Positions 52,450 to 61,559 of a stretch of 64,000 nt of DNA are shown in pieces (within the stretch, counting starts at the first letter, position 1; every line of letters begins with the position of its first letter). This DNA is from Chitinophaga ginsengisegetis. Lineage in GTDB: Bacteria; Bacteroidota; Bacteroidia; Chitinophagales; Chitinophagaceae. Below the pieces are notes generated by a model, which searched no databases, was not told where the DNA came from, and saw nothing but the letters and a program-made list of their open reading frames with translations. A program made the position numbers and the translations under genes. Location of the stretch: assembly GCF_900168065.1 (NCBI RefSeq), contig NZ_FUZZ01000003.1:682001-746000 (forward strand), in the 5' to 3' direction.

Positions 52450-53121
52450 CTAAAGCGTCACCGCCTTCTTTATTTTCTCCGTTTCTGCAGAAGTATCTTT
52501 CACCCGCAGCGAGAGGTAATAATGCCACAATATCATAGTGGCAACGGTCCGGTAGGGCTGCCATGCTGCTGATATTTTCAGCAGTTTCTCTGGAGCAGTG
52601 TCTTTGGGCAGTTTTTTCACCTGCTTGAGTGCATTCACCGCAGCAAGGTCGCCGATAGGGAAAATATCCGCCCGTTGCAGCACAAACATCAGGTAGACGT
52701 CTGCGGTCCAGTTGCCGATTCCTTTCAGCGCTACCAGTGCTTTCCGGACATCTTCATCCGGTAGCATTTCCATTGCTTTAGGATTGAATGCTTTGCTTTG
52801 AATCGCCTGTGCCAAAAACCGGGCATACGATGTCTTTTGCCGGCTGAAATAACAGGCTTTTAATTCTTCGTCCGTTAATTCCAGTAGTTTGGCAGGAGTT
52901 ATTTTTGTGAGCCTTTCCCGTAATTTATTGAGCGCCGCTAAGGCGGATGCCAGTGATACCTGCTGCTCCAGTATAATATGTATCAGGCTTTCAAATGTAT
53001 TGGGTCGTGTCCACATCGGTGGATAACCATATGTTTTTACAATGAAGGCTAACTCCGGATCATGGGTACATAGTTGATCACAAATGGAGTGAAAGTTTTC
53101 CGTTGAAAAGGTATGCAACAC
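52450..53121 (-). CDS. AlkA-type DNA-3-methyladenine glycosylase (HhH-GPD)
   Basis: 223 residues. Helix-hairpin-helix LVALKGIGNWTADVYLMFVLQRADIFPIGDLA contains the Gly-Ile-Gly turn and the catalytic aspartate (PIGDLA) of the HhH-GPD superfamily; the N-terminal IILEQQVSLASALAALNKL is the AlkA/Mag family motif. It removes alkylated purines from DNA in base-excision repair. The next gene downstream on this strand is on the other side of a non-coding gap; ogt lies 51 bp upstream in the same direction, so the two alkylation-repair genes are linked. Confidence 0.92.
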   Translation of the reverse strand: MLHTFSTENFHSICDQLCTHDPELAFIVKTYGYPPMWTRPNTFESLIHIILEQQVSLASALAALNKLRERLTKITPAKLLELTDEELKACYFSRQKTSYARFLAQAIQSKAFNPKAMEMLPDEDVRKALVALKGIGNWTADVYLMFVLQRADIFPIGDLAAVNALKQVKKLPKDTAPEKLLKISAAWQPYRTVATMILWHYYLSLRVKDTSAETEKIKKAVTL

Positions 53122-53172
53122 TTACTTCGAGTTTGCGGAAAGATAGTATAAACTACCCACCTCTACAAGTAT

Positions 53173-53670
53173 CTAAAATAACGTTGGACTAACTTTATTT
53201 TCTAACTGAAGTAAGCGGTTCTTGTTGGCTATACCACCTGCAAAGCCAACTAATTTTCCGGAAGCGCCTATTACCCGGTGACAAGGAGCAATGATAGAAA
53301 TAGGGTTTTTATTGGCGGCACCGCCAACAGCACGTACTGCTTTCGGATCACCAATTTGTTTGGCGATCTGACCGTAGGTCCTCGTTTCTCCGAAAGGAAT
53401 CGTCAGCAGTGCTTTCCATATCTTCTTTTGAAATGCTGTTCCCACAAAATCCAGTTCCACAGAAAAAGAAGTTCGCTTTTTGGCGAAGTATTCATTGAGT
53501 TGCTCTTCTGCCTGACAGAGGATAGGATGATGTATATCAATTGTGCCGGCGTTTATGTTTACGCGGTCAGGAAGTTCATTTTCCCACAGCACTGCCGCCA
53601 AACCTTTATCGCTCGCTATCAGCGTCAGTTGCCCTACGGGAGAGTCCATTGTTTTATGATAGTAGGTCAT
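53173..53670 (-). CDS. ogt: methylated-DNA--protein-cysteine methyltransferase
   Basis: 165 residues. Active site IIAPCHRVIGASGKLVGFAGG holds the methyl-accepting cysteine in PCHRV. The helix-turn-helix part FQKKIWKALLTIPFGETRTYGQIAKQIG is complete. A suicide enzyme reversing O6-alkylguanine in DNA. Upstream of alkA on the same strand, and with the hypothetical Ada-like gene at 53747 forms a three-gene minus-strand repair cluster. Confidence 0.94.
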   Translation of the reverse strand: MTYYHKTMDSPVGQLTLIASDKGLAAVLWENELPDRVNINAGTIDIHHPILCQAEEQLNEYFAKKRTSFSVELDFVGTAFQKKIWKALLTIPFGETRTYGQIAKQIGDPKAVRAVGGAANKNPISIIAPCHRVIGASGKLVGFAGGIANKNRLLQLENKVSPTLF

Positions 53671-53746
53671 CTTTTTATTTTTTATGATGATACAAATTTA
53701 CCATCGTCATACATGTAAAAGAACCCGTTTCTTGCCCTTAACGATA

Positions 53747-54358
53747 TTAAACAGCCATTTGAGGAATATAGCCCGCCCTGAAGGTATTCACAACAGAGGC
53801 TGGCGTTAAAACAGGTAATTTGCCCCTCCCCGGTAAAGGGATGCTTTTAGAATAACCGCCGGGCGACCATAAATACAACAATCCCTTGTTAAGAAGATAG
53901 GGCTCCTCCCCGATACTCACAAAAGTGCCGTCAGGCAAGGCATCCGGGCTTTCTTCGAATGTAACTTTTAAATGATGCTTATCTATCCGTTCTGCATGAA
54001 GAATGTTATCGATCTCTTTAATAAGCGTTTTTTCGTTAAACTTTTTATCCGGATTACCTTTCAGCCAAAGCGATTTAAATTGATGAGCTTCTGCTTTACG
54101 GCATTCAAAACAGGGCCGGTGGCCGGCAGCAAAGGAGGTGGCTTCGTCCATAAAGAAGAGTTCTGTATACCGGTCGGGAGCCATTACCGGTCTTCTCCTG
54201 TTTTTAAACGCCAGTACACAGGTAATCCAGGTCTTGATCTTATATGGGCGGATAATTTCCTGATCGTGGTTGTGTATCACTCCCCGGTTCCCCATAAAAA
54301 GTCCTCTCGCTTCTGTCCGGATAATATTACCAAATGGATTAACCCTGTTCTGTAGCAT
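53747..54358 (-). CDS. conserved hypothetical protein with Ada-like RPCxxC motif
   Basis: 203 residues. The motif EATSFAAGHRPCFECRKAEAHQFKSLW resembles the AGFRPCKRCRP segment of the Ada zinc-binding domain, but other Ada cysteines are not evident (only TWITCVLAF upstream), so the resemblance may be local. The rest is basic with KTWITCVLAFKNRRRPVMAPDRYTELFFMDE. In this window it is beside ogt and divergent from imuA, which suggests a role in DNA damage handling; this is inference. The second ATG (residue 22) is an alternative start. Confidence 0.7.
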   Translation of the reverse strand: MLQNRVNPFGNIIRTEARGLFMGNRGVIHNHDQEIIRPYKIKTWITCVLAFKNRRRPVMAPDRYTELFFMDEATSFAAGHRPCFECRKAEAHQFKSLWLKGNPDKKFNEKTLIKEIDNILHAERIDKHHLKVTFEESPDALPDGTFVSIGEEPYLLNKGLLYLWSPGGYSKSIPLPGRGKLPVLTPASVVNTFRAGYIPQMAV

Positions 54359-54453
54359 GACGATGCGTTTTATTTGAATGGTATTTAAAATTACAGCTTA
54401 ACGGAGAGCCGCGCAATAATCAGCAGATCAAGTTACATATATCCGTAAATAAT

Positions 54454-54508
54454 ATTGCTAAATTACTAATTAATTTAGTATTATTGCTAAATAAATTAGT
54501 TAGAAATA
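54454..54508. promoter_or_regulatory. CTAA/TTAG repeat cluster before imuA
   Basis: Direct repeats ATTGCTAAAT at 54454-54463 and 54483-54492 and the inverted repeat TACTAA-N5-TTAGTA at 54464-54480, followed by CTAAATAAATTAG at 54487-54499. They form an AT-rich cluster starting 28 bp upstream of the imuA ATG. A damage-responsive operator is plausible, but no lexA gene is in the window. Confidence 0.5.
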
Positions 54509-54527
54509 TTTAAATCAGCTGTCAACT

Positions 54528-55259
54528 ATGCCCGCAGAAAAAGCAGCTATCATTGCCGGTTTGCAAAGGGAAATCCTCCTTTTGCAGGGCTTTAAACAAG
54601 CCGGTAATACGAGCGTGGATATGGGACTTGGGCGGGTTACAGCTGCTTTTCCGAATGCAACATTTCCAACCGGGGCAATACATGAGTTTGTGAGTGCAGC
54701 AGCAGAACACACTGCCGCCACCGCCGGATTTATCGGTGGTTTATTGAACGCGTTGATGCAAGGTGGTGGCGCCTGTATATGGATCAGCACCTGCAGAACG
54801 CTTTTTCCGCCTGCATTGAAAACCTTTGGTATCGAGCCGGAACGGCTCATTTTTGTAGATCTGAAACGGGAGAAGGATGTACTCTGGGCAATGGAAGAAG
54901 CATTAAAATGTGAAGGGCTCGCCGCAGTGATCGGGGAAGTAAAGGATGTCAGTTTTACGGCCTCCCGGCGCCTGCAGCTGGCGGTAGAACAAAGCAGGGT
55001 AACAGGGTTTATTATTCGCCGGGAATCCACTGTTTTTAATACCACTGCCTGCGTTTCCCGCTGGCGCATTACATCATTAGCCAGCGAACCGGAAGATGGA
55101 TTGCCTGGTGTTGGTTATCCCCGCTGGAATGTTGAACTACTGAAGATCCGGAATGGGAAGCCCGGCATTTGGCAAATAGAATGGTCCACCGGCAGGTTCA
55201 GGTTGATGGATGAGCCATCATCTTCCGCACCGCCGGAGCTGATTCGCAAAATCGGGTAG
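54528..55259 (+). CDS. imuA: ImuA, mutasome accessory protein
   Basis: 243 residues with a RecA-like core lacking a Walker A: TFPTGAIHEFVSAAAEHTAATAGFIGGLL, ACIWISTCRTLFPPALKTFGIEPERLIFVDL, VLWAMEEALKCEGLAAVIGEV and SRRLQLAVEQSRVTGFIIR. This is the ImuA signature. In the known mutasome ImuA, ImuB and DnaE2 together perform damage-induced error-prone synthesis. One base separates it from imuB. The start is the ATG directly after the CTAA/TTAG cluster. Confidence 0.9.
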   Translation: MPAEKAAIIAGLQREILLLQGFKQAGNTSVDMGLGRVTAAFPNATFPTGAIHEFVSAAAEHTAATAGFIGGLLNALMQGGGACIWISTCRTLFPPALKTFGIEPERLIFVDLKREKDVLWAMEEALKCEGLAAVIGEVKDVSFTASRRLQLAVEQSRVTGFIIRRESTVFNTTACVSRWRITSLASEPEDGLPGVGYPRWNVELLKIRNGKPGIWQIEWSTGRFRLMDEPSSSAPPELIRKIG

Positions 55260-55260
55260 T

Positions 55261-56763
55261 ATGGCCAGGCGTTTCGTTTCTATATGGTTTCCTCATCTGA
55301 TGACCGACTGGCTAATCCGTTGCCGCCCTGCTTTACGACAGGAAGCTTTTGTACTGGCCATCCCGGATCACGGACGGATGATTGTAACAGCCGCCAGTAG
55401 AACGGCGCAATTGCAGGGCATCACAAAGGGAATGGCCGTAGCAGATGCACGGGCGCTCATCGGCACACTGCAGGTGATTGATGATAAGCCCGGGCAATCG
55501 AACCGCATACTAAACGCACTCGGGGAATGGGCCATCCGCTTTACACCTGTAACGGCAACAGATCCTCCCGATGGCCTGCTGCTGGAAGTTACCGGCTGCG
55601 CCCACCTTTGGGGCGGTGAAGAAGTATACCTGGAAGAGATAGTGACCAGGCTTACGCACATTGGATACCAGGTGCGTGCAGGAATGGCTGATACGATCGG
55701 TGCTGCATGGGCCATCCCCAGGTTTGGACAAACACCGGCAGTGATTCCTGCCGGTGAACAGATGGCTGCATTAATGGATATGCCTCCGGCCGCACTGCGA
55801 CTGGAATCTGCTATCTGTGAACGGTTAATGAAATTAGGCCTGCGCCAGGCAGGAAGCTTTATTGGAATGCCCCGCACAGTGCTCCGCCGGCGCTTTGGCC
55901 GGGAAATGCTGCTACGGCTTGACCAGTTCACAGGACTGGAAGATGAGGTAATTCAACCCCTGCTGCCGGTTGAACCTTACCAGGAACGGCTGCCATGCCT
56001 GGAGCCTATTGTAACAGGTACAGGTATCGAAATTGCGCTCAGGCGCTTACTGGAAACCCTTTGCCAGCGCCTTTCCCAGGAAGAGAAAGGATTGCGGAGC
56101 GCTGTTCTGAAATGTTATAAGGTAGATGGTGCAATTGAACAACTGGAGATAGGCACAGGACATCCATCACATAACACCAACCACCTGTTCAAACTGTTTG
56201 AATCGAAAATACCAACGATCAAACCAGACCTGGGTATCGAACTATTTGTACTGGAGGCTCCTAAAGTGGAAGACGTGCGCCCGTTGCAGGAAACATTCTG
56301 GAATGCAGCAGGTGGACTGGAAGATGTGAGTATCGCCGAACTGATCGACCGGCTGGAAGGCAAGACCGGCAAAGGAACCGTTCACCGTTACCTGCCCGCT
56401 GAACATCACTGGCCGGAGTGGTCTGTTAAACCGGTTGTCAGCCTCCATGAAAAAACAGATACTTCATGGCGAACAGACAGACGCCGTCCCATTCAACTGC
56501 TCTCCAGGCCAGAACCGATAGAAGTAGCGGCGCCTATACCCGATTATCCTCCGATGCATTTCCGGTATAAAGGAAAAGTGCATAAAGTGAAGAAAGCCGA
56601 TGGCCCTGAGCGGATTGAAAGTGAATGGTGGCTGCAACAAGGACAACACCGGGATTATTATGTAGTGGAAGATGATACCGGTAGCCGCTACTGGCTGTTC
56701 AGGCTGGGGCACTACACCGGTGATAAACCTCACGCCTGGTTTATTCATGGTTTTTTTGCATGA
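55261..56763 (+). CDS. imuB: ImuB, catalytically inactive Y-family polymerase
   Basis: 500 residues. Y-family fold: MARRFVSIWFPHLMTDWLIR, AVADARALIGTLQVIDDK, LLLEVTGCAHLWGGEE and RLRLGLRQAGSFIGMP-like HhH region with LRRRFGREMLLRLDQFTG. The three catalytic acidic residues of active Pol IV/V are not present where expected: residues 7-10 read SIWF rather than a D-containing strand, and LLLEVTG replaces the DE motif. Thus it is the scaffold form that recruits DnaE2 and binds the beta clamp. Overlaps or abuts imuA (1 bp) and precedes dnaE2 by 15 bp. Confidence 0.92.
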   Translation: MARRFVSIWFPHLMTDWLIRCRPALRQEAFVLAIPDHGRMIVTAASRTAQLQGITKGMAVADARALIGTLQVIDDKPGQSNRILNALGEWAIRFTPVTATDPPDGLLLEVTGCAHLWGGEEVYLEEIVTRLTHIGYQVRAGMADTIGAAWAIPRFGQTPAVIPAGEQMAALMDMPPAALRLESAICERLMKLGLRQAGSFIGMPRTVLRRRFGREMLLRLDQFTGLEDEVIQPLLPVEPYQERLPCLEPIVTGTGIEIALRRLLETLCQRLSQEEKGLRSAVLKCYKVDGAIEQLEIGTGHPSHNTNHLFKLFESKIPTIKPDLGIELFVLEAPKVEDVRPLQETFWNAAGGLEDVSIAELIDRLEGKTGKGTVHRYLPAEHHWPEWSVKPVVSLHEKTDTSWRTDRRRPIQLLSRPEPIEVAAPIPDYPPMHFRYKGKVHKVKKADGPERIESEWWLQQGQHRDYYVVEDDTGSRYWLFRLGHYTGDKPHAWFIHGFFA

Positions 56764-56778
56764 GAAAATGGAGGAGAT

Positions 56779-59700
56779 ATGAGCTACACAGAATTGCAGG
56801 TAACTACCAACTTTAGCTTTTTAAGGGGAGCATCACATCCGGATGAACTGGTAGAACAGGCTGCTGCACTGGGTTACAAAGAAATAGCGATTACGGACCG
56901 GAATAGTCTTGCAGGCATTGTTCGCGGCCATGCCGCTGCAAAAACCAGTGGCATACGCATTATACCCGCCTGCCGGATCGATCTGCTGGATGGCCCATCA
57001 TTACTTGCTTATCCTACCGATACAAAGGCATATGGGCGCCTTTCAGCGTTGCTCACCAAAGGCAATCTGAGAGCCGAGAAGGGGCAATGTCATTTATACA
57101 AAAATGATGTATTTGAACATGCAGCAGGAATGAAATTTATTGCATTACCGCCCGCATCTTTGAATGAAAAATTTGAATTTGATCCCACCTTCAGCGTGGC
57201 CATGAATGAGTACCGGGAGGCACTTGGAACAAACCTGTATCTTTCTGCCACCCGTTCTTATCAGGGAGATGATTTTAAAAAATTACATCGTCTTTCACAG
57301 TTATCGTCTGCATATAATATCCCTTTGGTAGCTACCGGCGACGTACATTATCATATCCCCGAGCGCCGGCAGCTACAGGATATTGTAACCTGTATCAGGG
57401 AAAAATGTACCATTTACACGGCGGGTTACCGTTTGCACGAAAATGCAGAAAGATACTTAAAGCCTCAACAGGAAATGTTACGCCTCTTCCGGCAATATCC
57501 CGATGCCATCCTTCGTACAAAAGAGATTGCAGAGAGCTGCCGGTTTTCTCTCGACTCACTTAAATACATCTACCCGGAAGAAATTACCAGCAACGGCCGC
57601 ACGCCCCAGGAAGAACTTACACATTTAGCATGGCAGGGCGCCAGGGAGCATTTCGGGGATGATATTCCGGAAAAAATTACTACTGCGATTCACTATGAAC
57701 TCTCTTTCATAAAAGAGATGAATTATGCATCTTACTTCCTGACTGTATATGACATTGTCCGTTTTGCGAGGCAGCAGGGAATCCTTTGCCAGGGCCGCGG
57801 TTCAGCAGCAAATTCCACGGTTTGTTATTGCATGGGAATCACTGCTGTTGATCCTACAAAAATCGACCTGCTGTTTGAACGGTTTATTTCCTCCGCCCGT
57901 AATGAGCCTCCTGATATTGATGTGGATTTTGAACATGAACGAAGGGAAGAAGTGATTCAATACATTTATGAAAAGTATGGCCGGAACCGTGCTGCCATTG
58001 TAGCTACCGTTACACAACAACGGCAAAAAGGCGCTATCCGCGATGTGGGAAAGGCAATGGGCTTATCTGTTGATACCATCAATCGCCTCTCTGCTTCCGT
58101 CTGGGAATTTACTTCCGAATGGCTGGAAGGGGAAGGACTTGCAGAACAGGGATTTGATCCGCGTGATCCGCATCTGCGGAAAATGCTGGAGCTTACGCGG
58201 CAGTTCATCGGTTTTCCGCGTCAGCTCGGGCAACATACCGGTGGCTTTGTTATCACGCAGGGCGCCCTTTCTGATCTGTGTCCTATTTTGAATGCACGCA
58301 TGGAAAACAGAACCTGTATTGAATGGAATAAAGATGATATTGATGTACTTGGATTTCTTAAGATAGATGTGCTGGCCCTCGGTATGCTTACCTGTATCCG
58401 CAAAGCCTTCGATCTGGCAAAAGTACATCACGATCGCCCTCTTACCCTGGCGAGTGTTCCGCAGGATGATCCGGATGTGTATGAAATGATAGGCCATGCA
58501 GATACTATCGGCGTATTCCAGATTGAAAGCCGTGCACAACAATCCATGCTGCCACGGTTAAAGCCCACCTGCTTCTATGACCTGGTGATTGAAGTAGCTA
58601 TTGTAAGACCCGGACCTATCCAGGGCGACATGGTGCATCCCTATCTGCGCCGCCGTAATGACGAAGAAAAGGTTACTTATCCTTCTCCTGAACTGAAAGA
58701 AATCCTCGGCAAAACGTTAGGTGTTCCGCTGTTCCAGGAACAGGCAATGAAAATTGCTATTGTAGCCGCCGGCTTCACCCCGGCAGAAGCAGATGAACTC
58801 CGCAGGAGCATGGCCACTTTCAAAGCACCCGGACAGGTAACCCGGTTCAGGGAAAAGCTGGTAAAAGGCATGGTCGCAAAAGGATACGAAGAAGAATTTG
58901 CCCTGCGGGTTTTTAAGCAGCTGGAAGGGTTTGGTAGTTATGGTTTTCCTGAAAGTCATGCCGCCAGTTTTGCCCTGCTGGTATATGTTTCCAGCTGGCT
59001 CAAATATCATTATCCGGATGTTTTTGCATGCGCCTTGTTAAACAGTTTGCCAATGGGCTTTTACCAGCCGGCACAAATTGTTATTGATGCGCGTAAACAT
59101 GGTGTGGAAGTACGGCCGGCAGATGTAAATCTTTCTCTCTGGGATAATATACTGGAAGAAAAAACAGAGAGGTTGTGTGCACTACGACTTGGATTTCGCC
59201 AAATAAAAGGTATCAGCCAGGATGATGTACAGGCGCTAGTTGCATGCCGGACTACAGGCTATACAACGATTCATGCTCTCCGGGATGCAGGCGTTACCCT
59301 GATCACGCTGGAAAAACTGGCCGATGCAGATGCCTTCCGGTCGATGGGGCTCGATCGCCGTCAGGCGCTTTGGGAGGTATCCGCGCTTCACGACCGCCCC
59401 ATTGGTATCTTCACGGGACAGCCATCTGAAAGCGCTGTTGAATCCCAGGTACAGCTACCGGAAATGACTATCTCGGAACATGTGGTACACGATTACAGTG
59501 CCACTACACTGTCTTTAAAAGCACATCCGGTAAGCTTTGTACGGGAAAAATTACAGCTGCTGCATATTCTCTCTGCAAAAGAACTGGATGGGGCCATGAA
59601 TGGTGCAGCAGTGAAAGTAGCAGGTCTTGTACTGGTGCGTCAAAGACCAGGTACCGCCAAAGGCGTTTGCTTTATCACTATCGAAGATGAAACAGGATGC

Positions 59701-59955
59701 AGTAACCTGGTGGTTTTTCAACAACAGTTTGACAAGTACCGCAAGGAAATTCTGCAGGCCAGGCTGCTGATGGTGGAAGGAACCCTGCAACGCGAAGGTG
59801 AAGTGGTACACATTATTGTGAAACGTTGCTACGACCTGTCTAAATTCTTACGGCAATTACTTCCTTCAAAAACAGAAAATCAGCTAATGCAGGCGCAATC
59901 AAAAAAAGAGGAGATATCAGCGACGTTGTTTGCTGAAGCAAGGAATTTTAAATAG
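56779..59955 (+). CDS. dnaE2: error-prone DNA polymerase DnaE2
   Basis: 1058 residues. N-terminal PHP domain (YTELQVTTNFSFLRGASHPDELV, EIAITDRNSLAGIVRGH), C-family polymerase palm with the catalytic PPDIDVDFEHERREEV pair and FLKIDVLALGMLT, thumb/fingers (GRGSAANSTVCY, EQAMKIAIVAAGF), HhH region (LRLGFRQIKGIS) and a C-terminal OB domain (GLVLVRQRPGTAKGVCFITIEDE). The compact length and FSFLRGASHP start are typical of DnaE2 rather than replicative DnaE. Third gene of imuA-imuB-dnaE2; performs translesion synthesis with ImuB. Confidence 0.95.
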   Translation: MSYTELQVTTNFSFLRGASHPDELVEQAAALGYKEIAITDRNSLAGIVRGHAAAKTSGIRIIPACRIDLLDGPSLLAYPTDTKAYGRLSALLTKGNLRAEKGQCHLYKNDVFEHAAGMKFIALPPASLNEKFEFDPTFSVAMNEYREALGTNLYLSATRSYQGDDFKKLHRLSQLSSAYNIPLVATGDVHYHIPERRQLQDIVTCIREKCTIYTAGYRLHENAERYLKPQQEMLRLFRQYPDAILRTKEIAESCRFSLDSLKYIYPEEITSNGRTPQEELTHLAWQGAREHFGDDIPEKITTAIHYELSFIKEMNYASYFLTVYDIVRFARQQGILCQGRGSAANSTVCYCMGITAVDPTKIDLLFERFISSARNEPPDIDVDFEHERREEVIQYIYEKYGRNRAAIVATVTQQRQKGAIRDVGKAMGLSVDTINRLSASVWEFTSEWLEGEGLAEQGFDPRDPHLRKMLELTRQFIGFPRQLGQHTGGFVITQGALSDLCPILNARMENRTCIEWNKDDIDVLGFLKIDVLALGMLTCIRKAFDLAKVHHDRPLTLASVPQDDPDVYEMIGHADTIGVFQIESRAQQSMLPRLKPTCFYDLVIEVAIVRPGPIQGDMVHPYLRRRNDEEKVTYPSPELKEILGKTLGVPLFQEQAMKIAIVAAGFTPAEADELRRSMATFKAPGQVTRFREKLVKGMVAKGYEEEFALRVFKQLEGFGSYGFPESHAASFALLVYVSSWLKYHYPDVFACALLNSLPMGFYQPAQIVIDARKHGVEVRPADVNLSLWDNILEEKTERLCALRLGFRQIKGISQDDVQALVACRTTGYTTIHALRDAGVTLITLEKLADADAFRSMGLDRRQALWEVSALHDRPIGIFTGQPSESAVESQVQLPEMTISEHVVHDYSATTLSLKAHPVSFVREKLQLLHILSAKELDGAMNGAAVKVAGLVLVRQRPGTAKGVCFITIEDETGCSNLVVFQQQFDKYRKEILQARLLMVEGTLQREGEVVHIIVKRCYDLSKFLRQLLPSKTENQLMQAQSKKEEISATLFAEARNFK

Positions 59956-60000
59956 ATGTTTATACATCCTCCGGGCAGGAATGTGCTAACCCCTCCCCGT

Positions 60001-61479
60001 CTACGCTTCTACTCCCAACCGGTGCCGGAATATCCCACACGGATCCCACTTTCCTTTTACACGTTGCAGCCGCTCATAATTATCCTGGTAGTAAAACACA
60101 TGCCACGGCACGCCCGATTTATTAAATTGTTCATCTGCCATATCTGCATCCGGGTGCGCAATCAAACATCCGCCTGCCTGTTCACCAGGCACAGGTACTC
60201 CGCCTGTTTGCGCAAACAGTTCCTGGTAAATATTACGTGTCCATGCAACAGATTTCGCTTCGTCTGCCGCATCTAACCACCCGGATGTACAGGCAGTCGC
60301 TAAAATTGAGTCCCGCTGAGGGAATGCGGTAGCATCTGCAGCAACAGCATTCATTTTGCCACCAAAAAATGCTAACCCAACAGAACCTCCAGGCACATCA
60401 TTATGCTCCGTCAGATACCGGTATATTACCCCTATCTGTGCAGGTGTATAGGGTGCGCGTAACAGGGCATCCTTTACTTTGAAGGCAACCCGCTGTTCTA
60501 CGAAAATATCCGGAAACGGCTGCAATGCAAATTCCACCCAGCGCATCGGTTTTCGTATAGCTCTTCCCGTTATACCGAGCCCGGCAGAAATTGCGGCGGC
60601 AAATTCTTCTGCTATTTCTTCCGGACAATCTGATAACACCGCTTTCAACATAATTTTTCCGGTTACTTTATTCGACAGGAAAAGAGTGGCAAACAAGCTT
60701 CCGGCCTCCGTGTCTGCACTGCTGTGCATCTTCGCCCATTCCCCGAAATTCTCTGTCAGTTGTTTAAATACATGTTCGTCTACCTGTTCCCAATCCCACT
60801 CCATCTCCATTGTTTCCAATACTTCCGGCGATTTGGGTAATAACAGGGAGGGATCGCGCTCATTCACGCCGGCCGCACGAAACCAATAACGGGTGACGAT
60901 TCCAAAATTTCCGGTACCGCCTCCGGTATGCGCCCACCAGAGTTCCCGGTTGCTATCTGTCTCTTCCCTTGTGGCTATTACCTTTTCCACCTGCCGCTCA
61001 TTATTTACGCAGAGTACTTCTACCGCATATAAATAATCAACCGCCAGTCCATGATGGCGATGAAGAAAGCCAAAGGCGCCCCCGGATATATGTCCGCCTG
61101 TACCAATGGCCGGGTGCTGTCCTGCCGGGAGTAAAACGCCCCACCGGTGATCCAGCGTTTCAATTACTTCTCCCAAAGTTGCGCCTGCCGCCACTTCAAT
61201 CGCGTTCATTTCCTCATCATAACGGATACCCTTCATCCGGGAAATATCGATTACGATTTCTACTGCCGGATCACCTACAAAGTTCTCAAGGCAGTGGCCT
61301 CCACCGCGCACCGCTACACGTTTGTTGTTATCTACTGCATATTGCAGCGCATCTTTCAATTCATCGGCAGTAGTTATGGGAATAATCCCGGAGGGATGTC
61401 CCTTCCATCTCTGGTTAACGCCACGGTTGTTCCACTCATCATATGCTGCATCTGCGGGAGTGATGATACTAAAGTTCAT
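60001..61479 (-). CDS. FAD-binding oxidoreductase, berberine-bridge-enzyme type
   Basis: 492 residues from the ATG at 61479 (MNFSIITPADAAYDEWNNRG). The FAD_binding_4 domain has RVAVRGGGHCLENF with the histidine that normally carries covalent FAD, and PAGQHPAIGTGGHISGGAFGFL, where the second anchoring cysteine (GxCxxVGxGGH) is replaced by histidine. The BBE C-terminus is present (DNYERLQRVKGKWDPCGIFRH). A single-linked flavin oxidase of unknown substrate. No signal peptide. Not obviously linked to neighbours. Confidence 0.88.
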   Translation of the reverse strand: MNFSIITPADAAYDEWNNRGVNQRWKGHPSGIIPITTADELKDALQYAVDNNKRVAVRGGGHCLENFVGDPAVEIVIDISRMKGIRYDEEMNAIEVAAGATLGEVIETLDHRWGVLLPAGQHPAIGTGGHISGGAFGFLHRHHGLAVDYLYAVEVLCVNNERQVEKVIATREETDSNRELWWAHTGGGTGNFGIVTRYWFRAAGVNERDPSLLLPKSPEVLETMEMEWDWEQVDEHVFKQLTENFGEWAKMHSSADTEAGSLFATLFLSNKVTGKIMLKAVLSDCPEEIAEEFAAAISAGLGITGRAIRKPMRWVEFALQPFPDIFVEQRVAFKVKDALLRAPYTPAQIGVIYRYLTEHNDVPGGSVGLAFFGGKMNAVAADATAFPQRDSILATACTSGWLDAADEAKSVAWTRNIYQELFAQTGGVPVPGEQAGGCLIAHPDADMADEQFNKSGVPWHVFYYQDNYERLQRVKGKWDPCGIFRHRLGVEA

Positions 61480-61559
61480 AACAACGGCTTTAAGTTGATA
61501 GTGAAGACAGGGATCAGGACATCCCAAAGATAATGGTTAAAAGTTGTAGCAAACAAACA

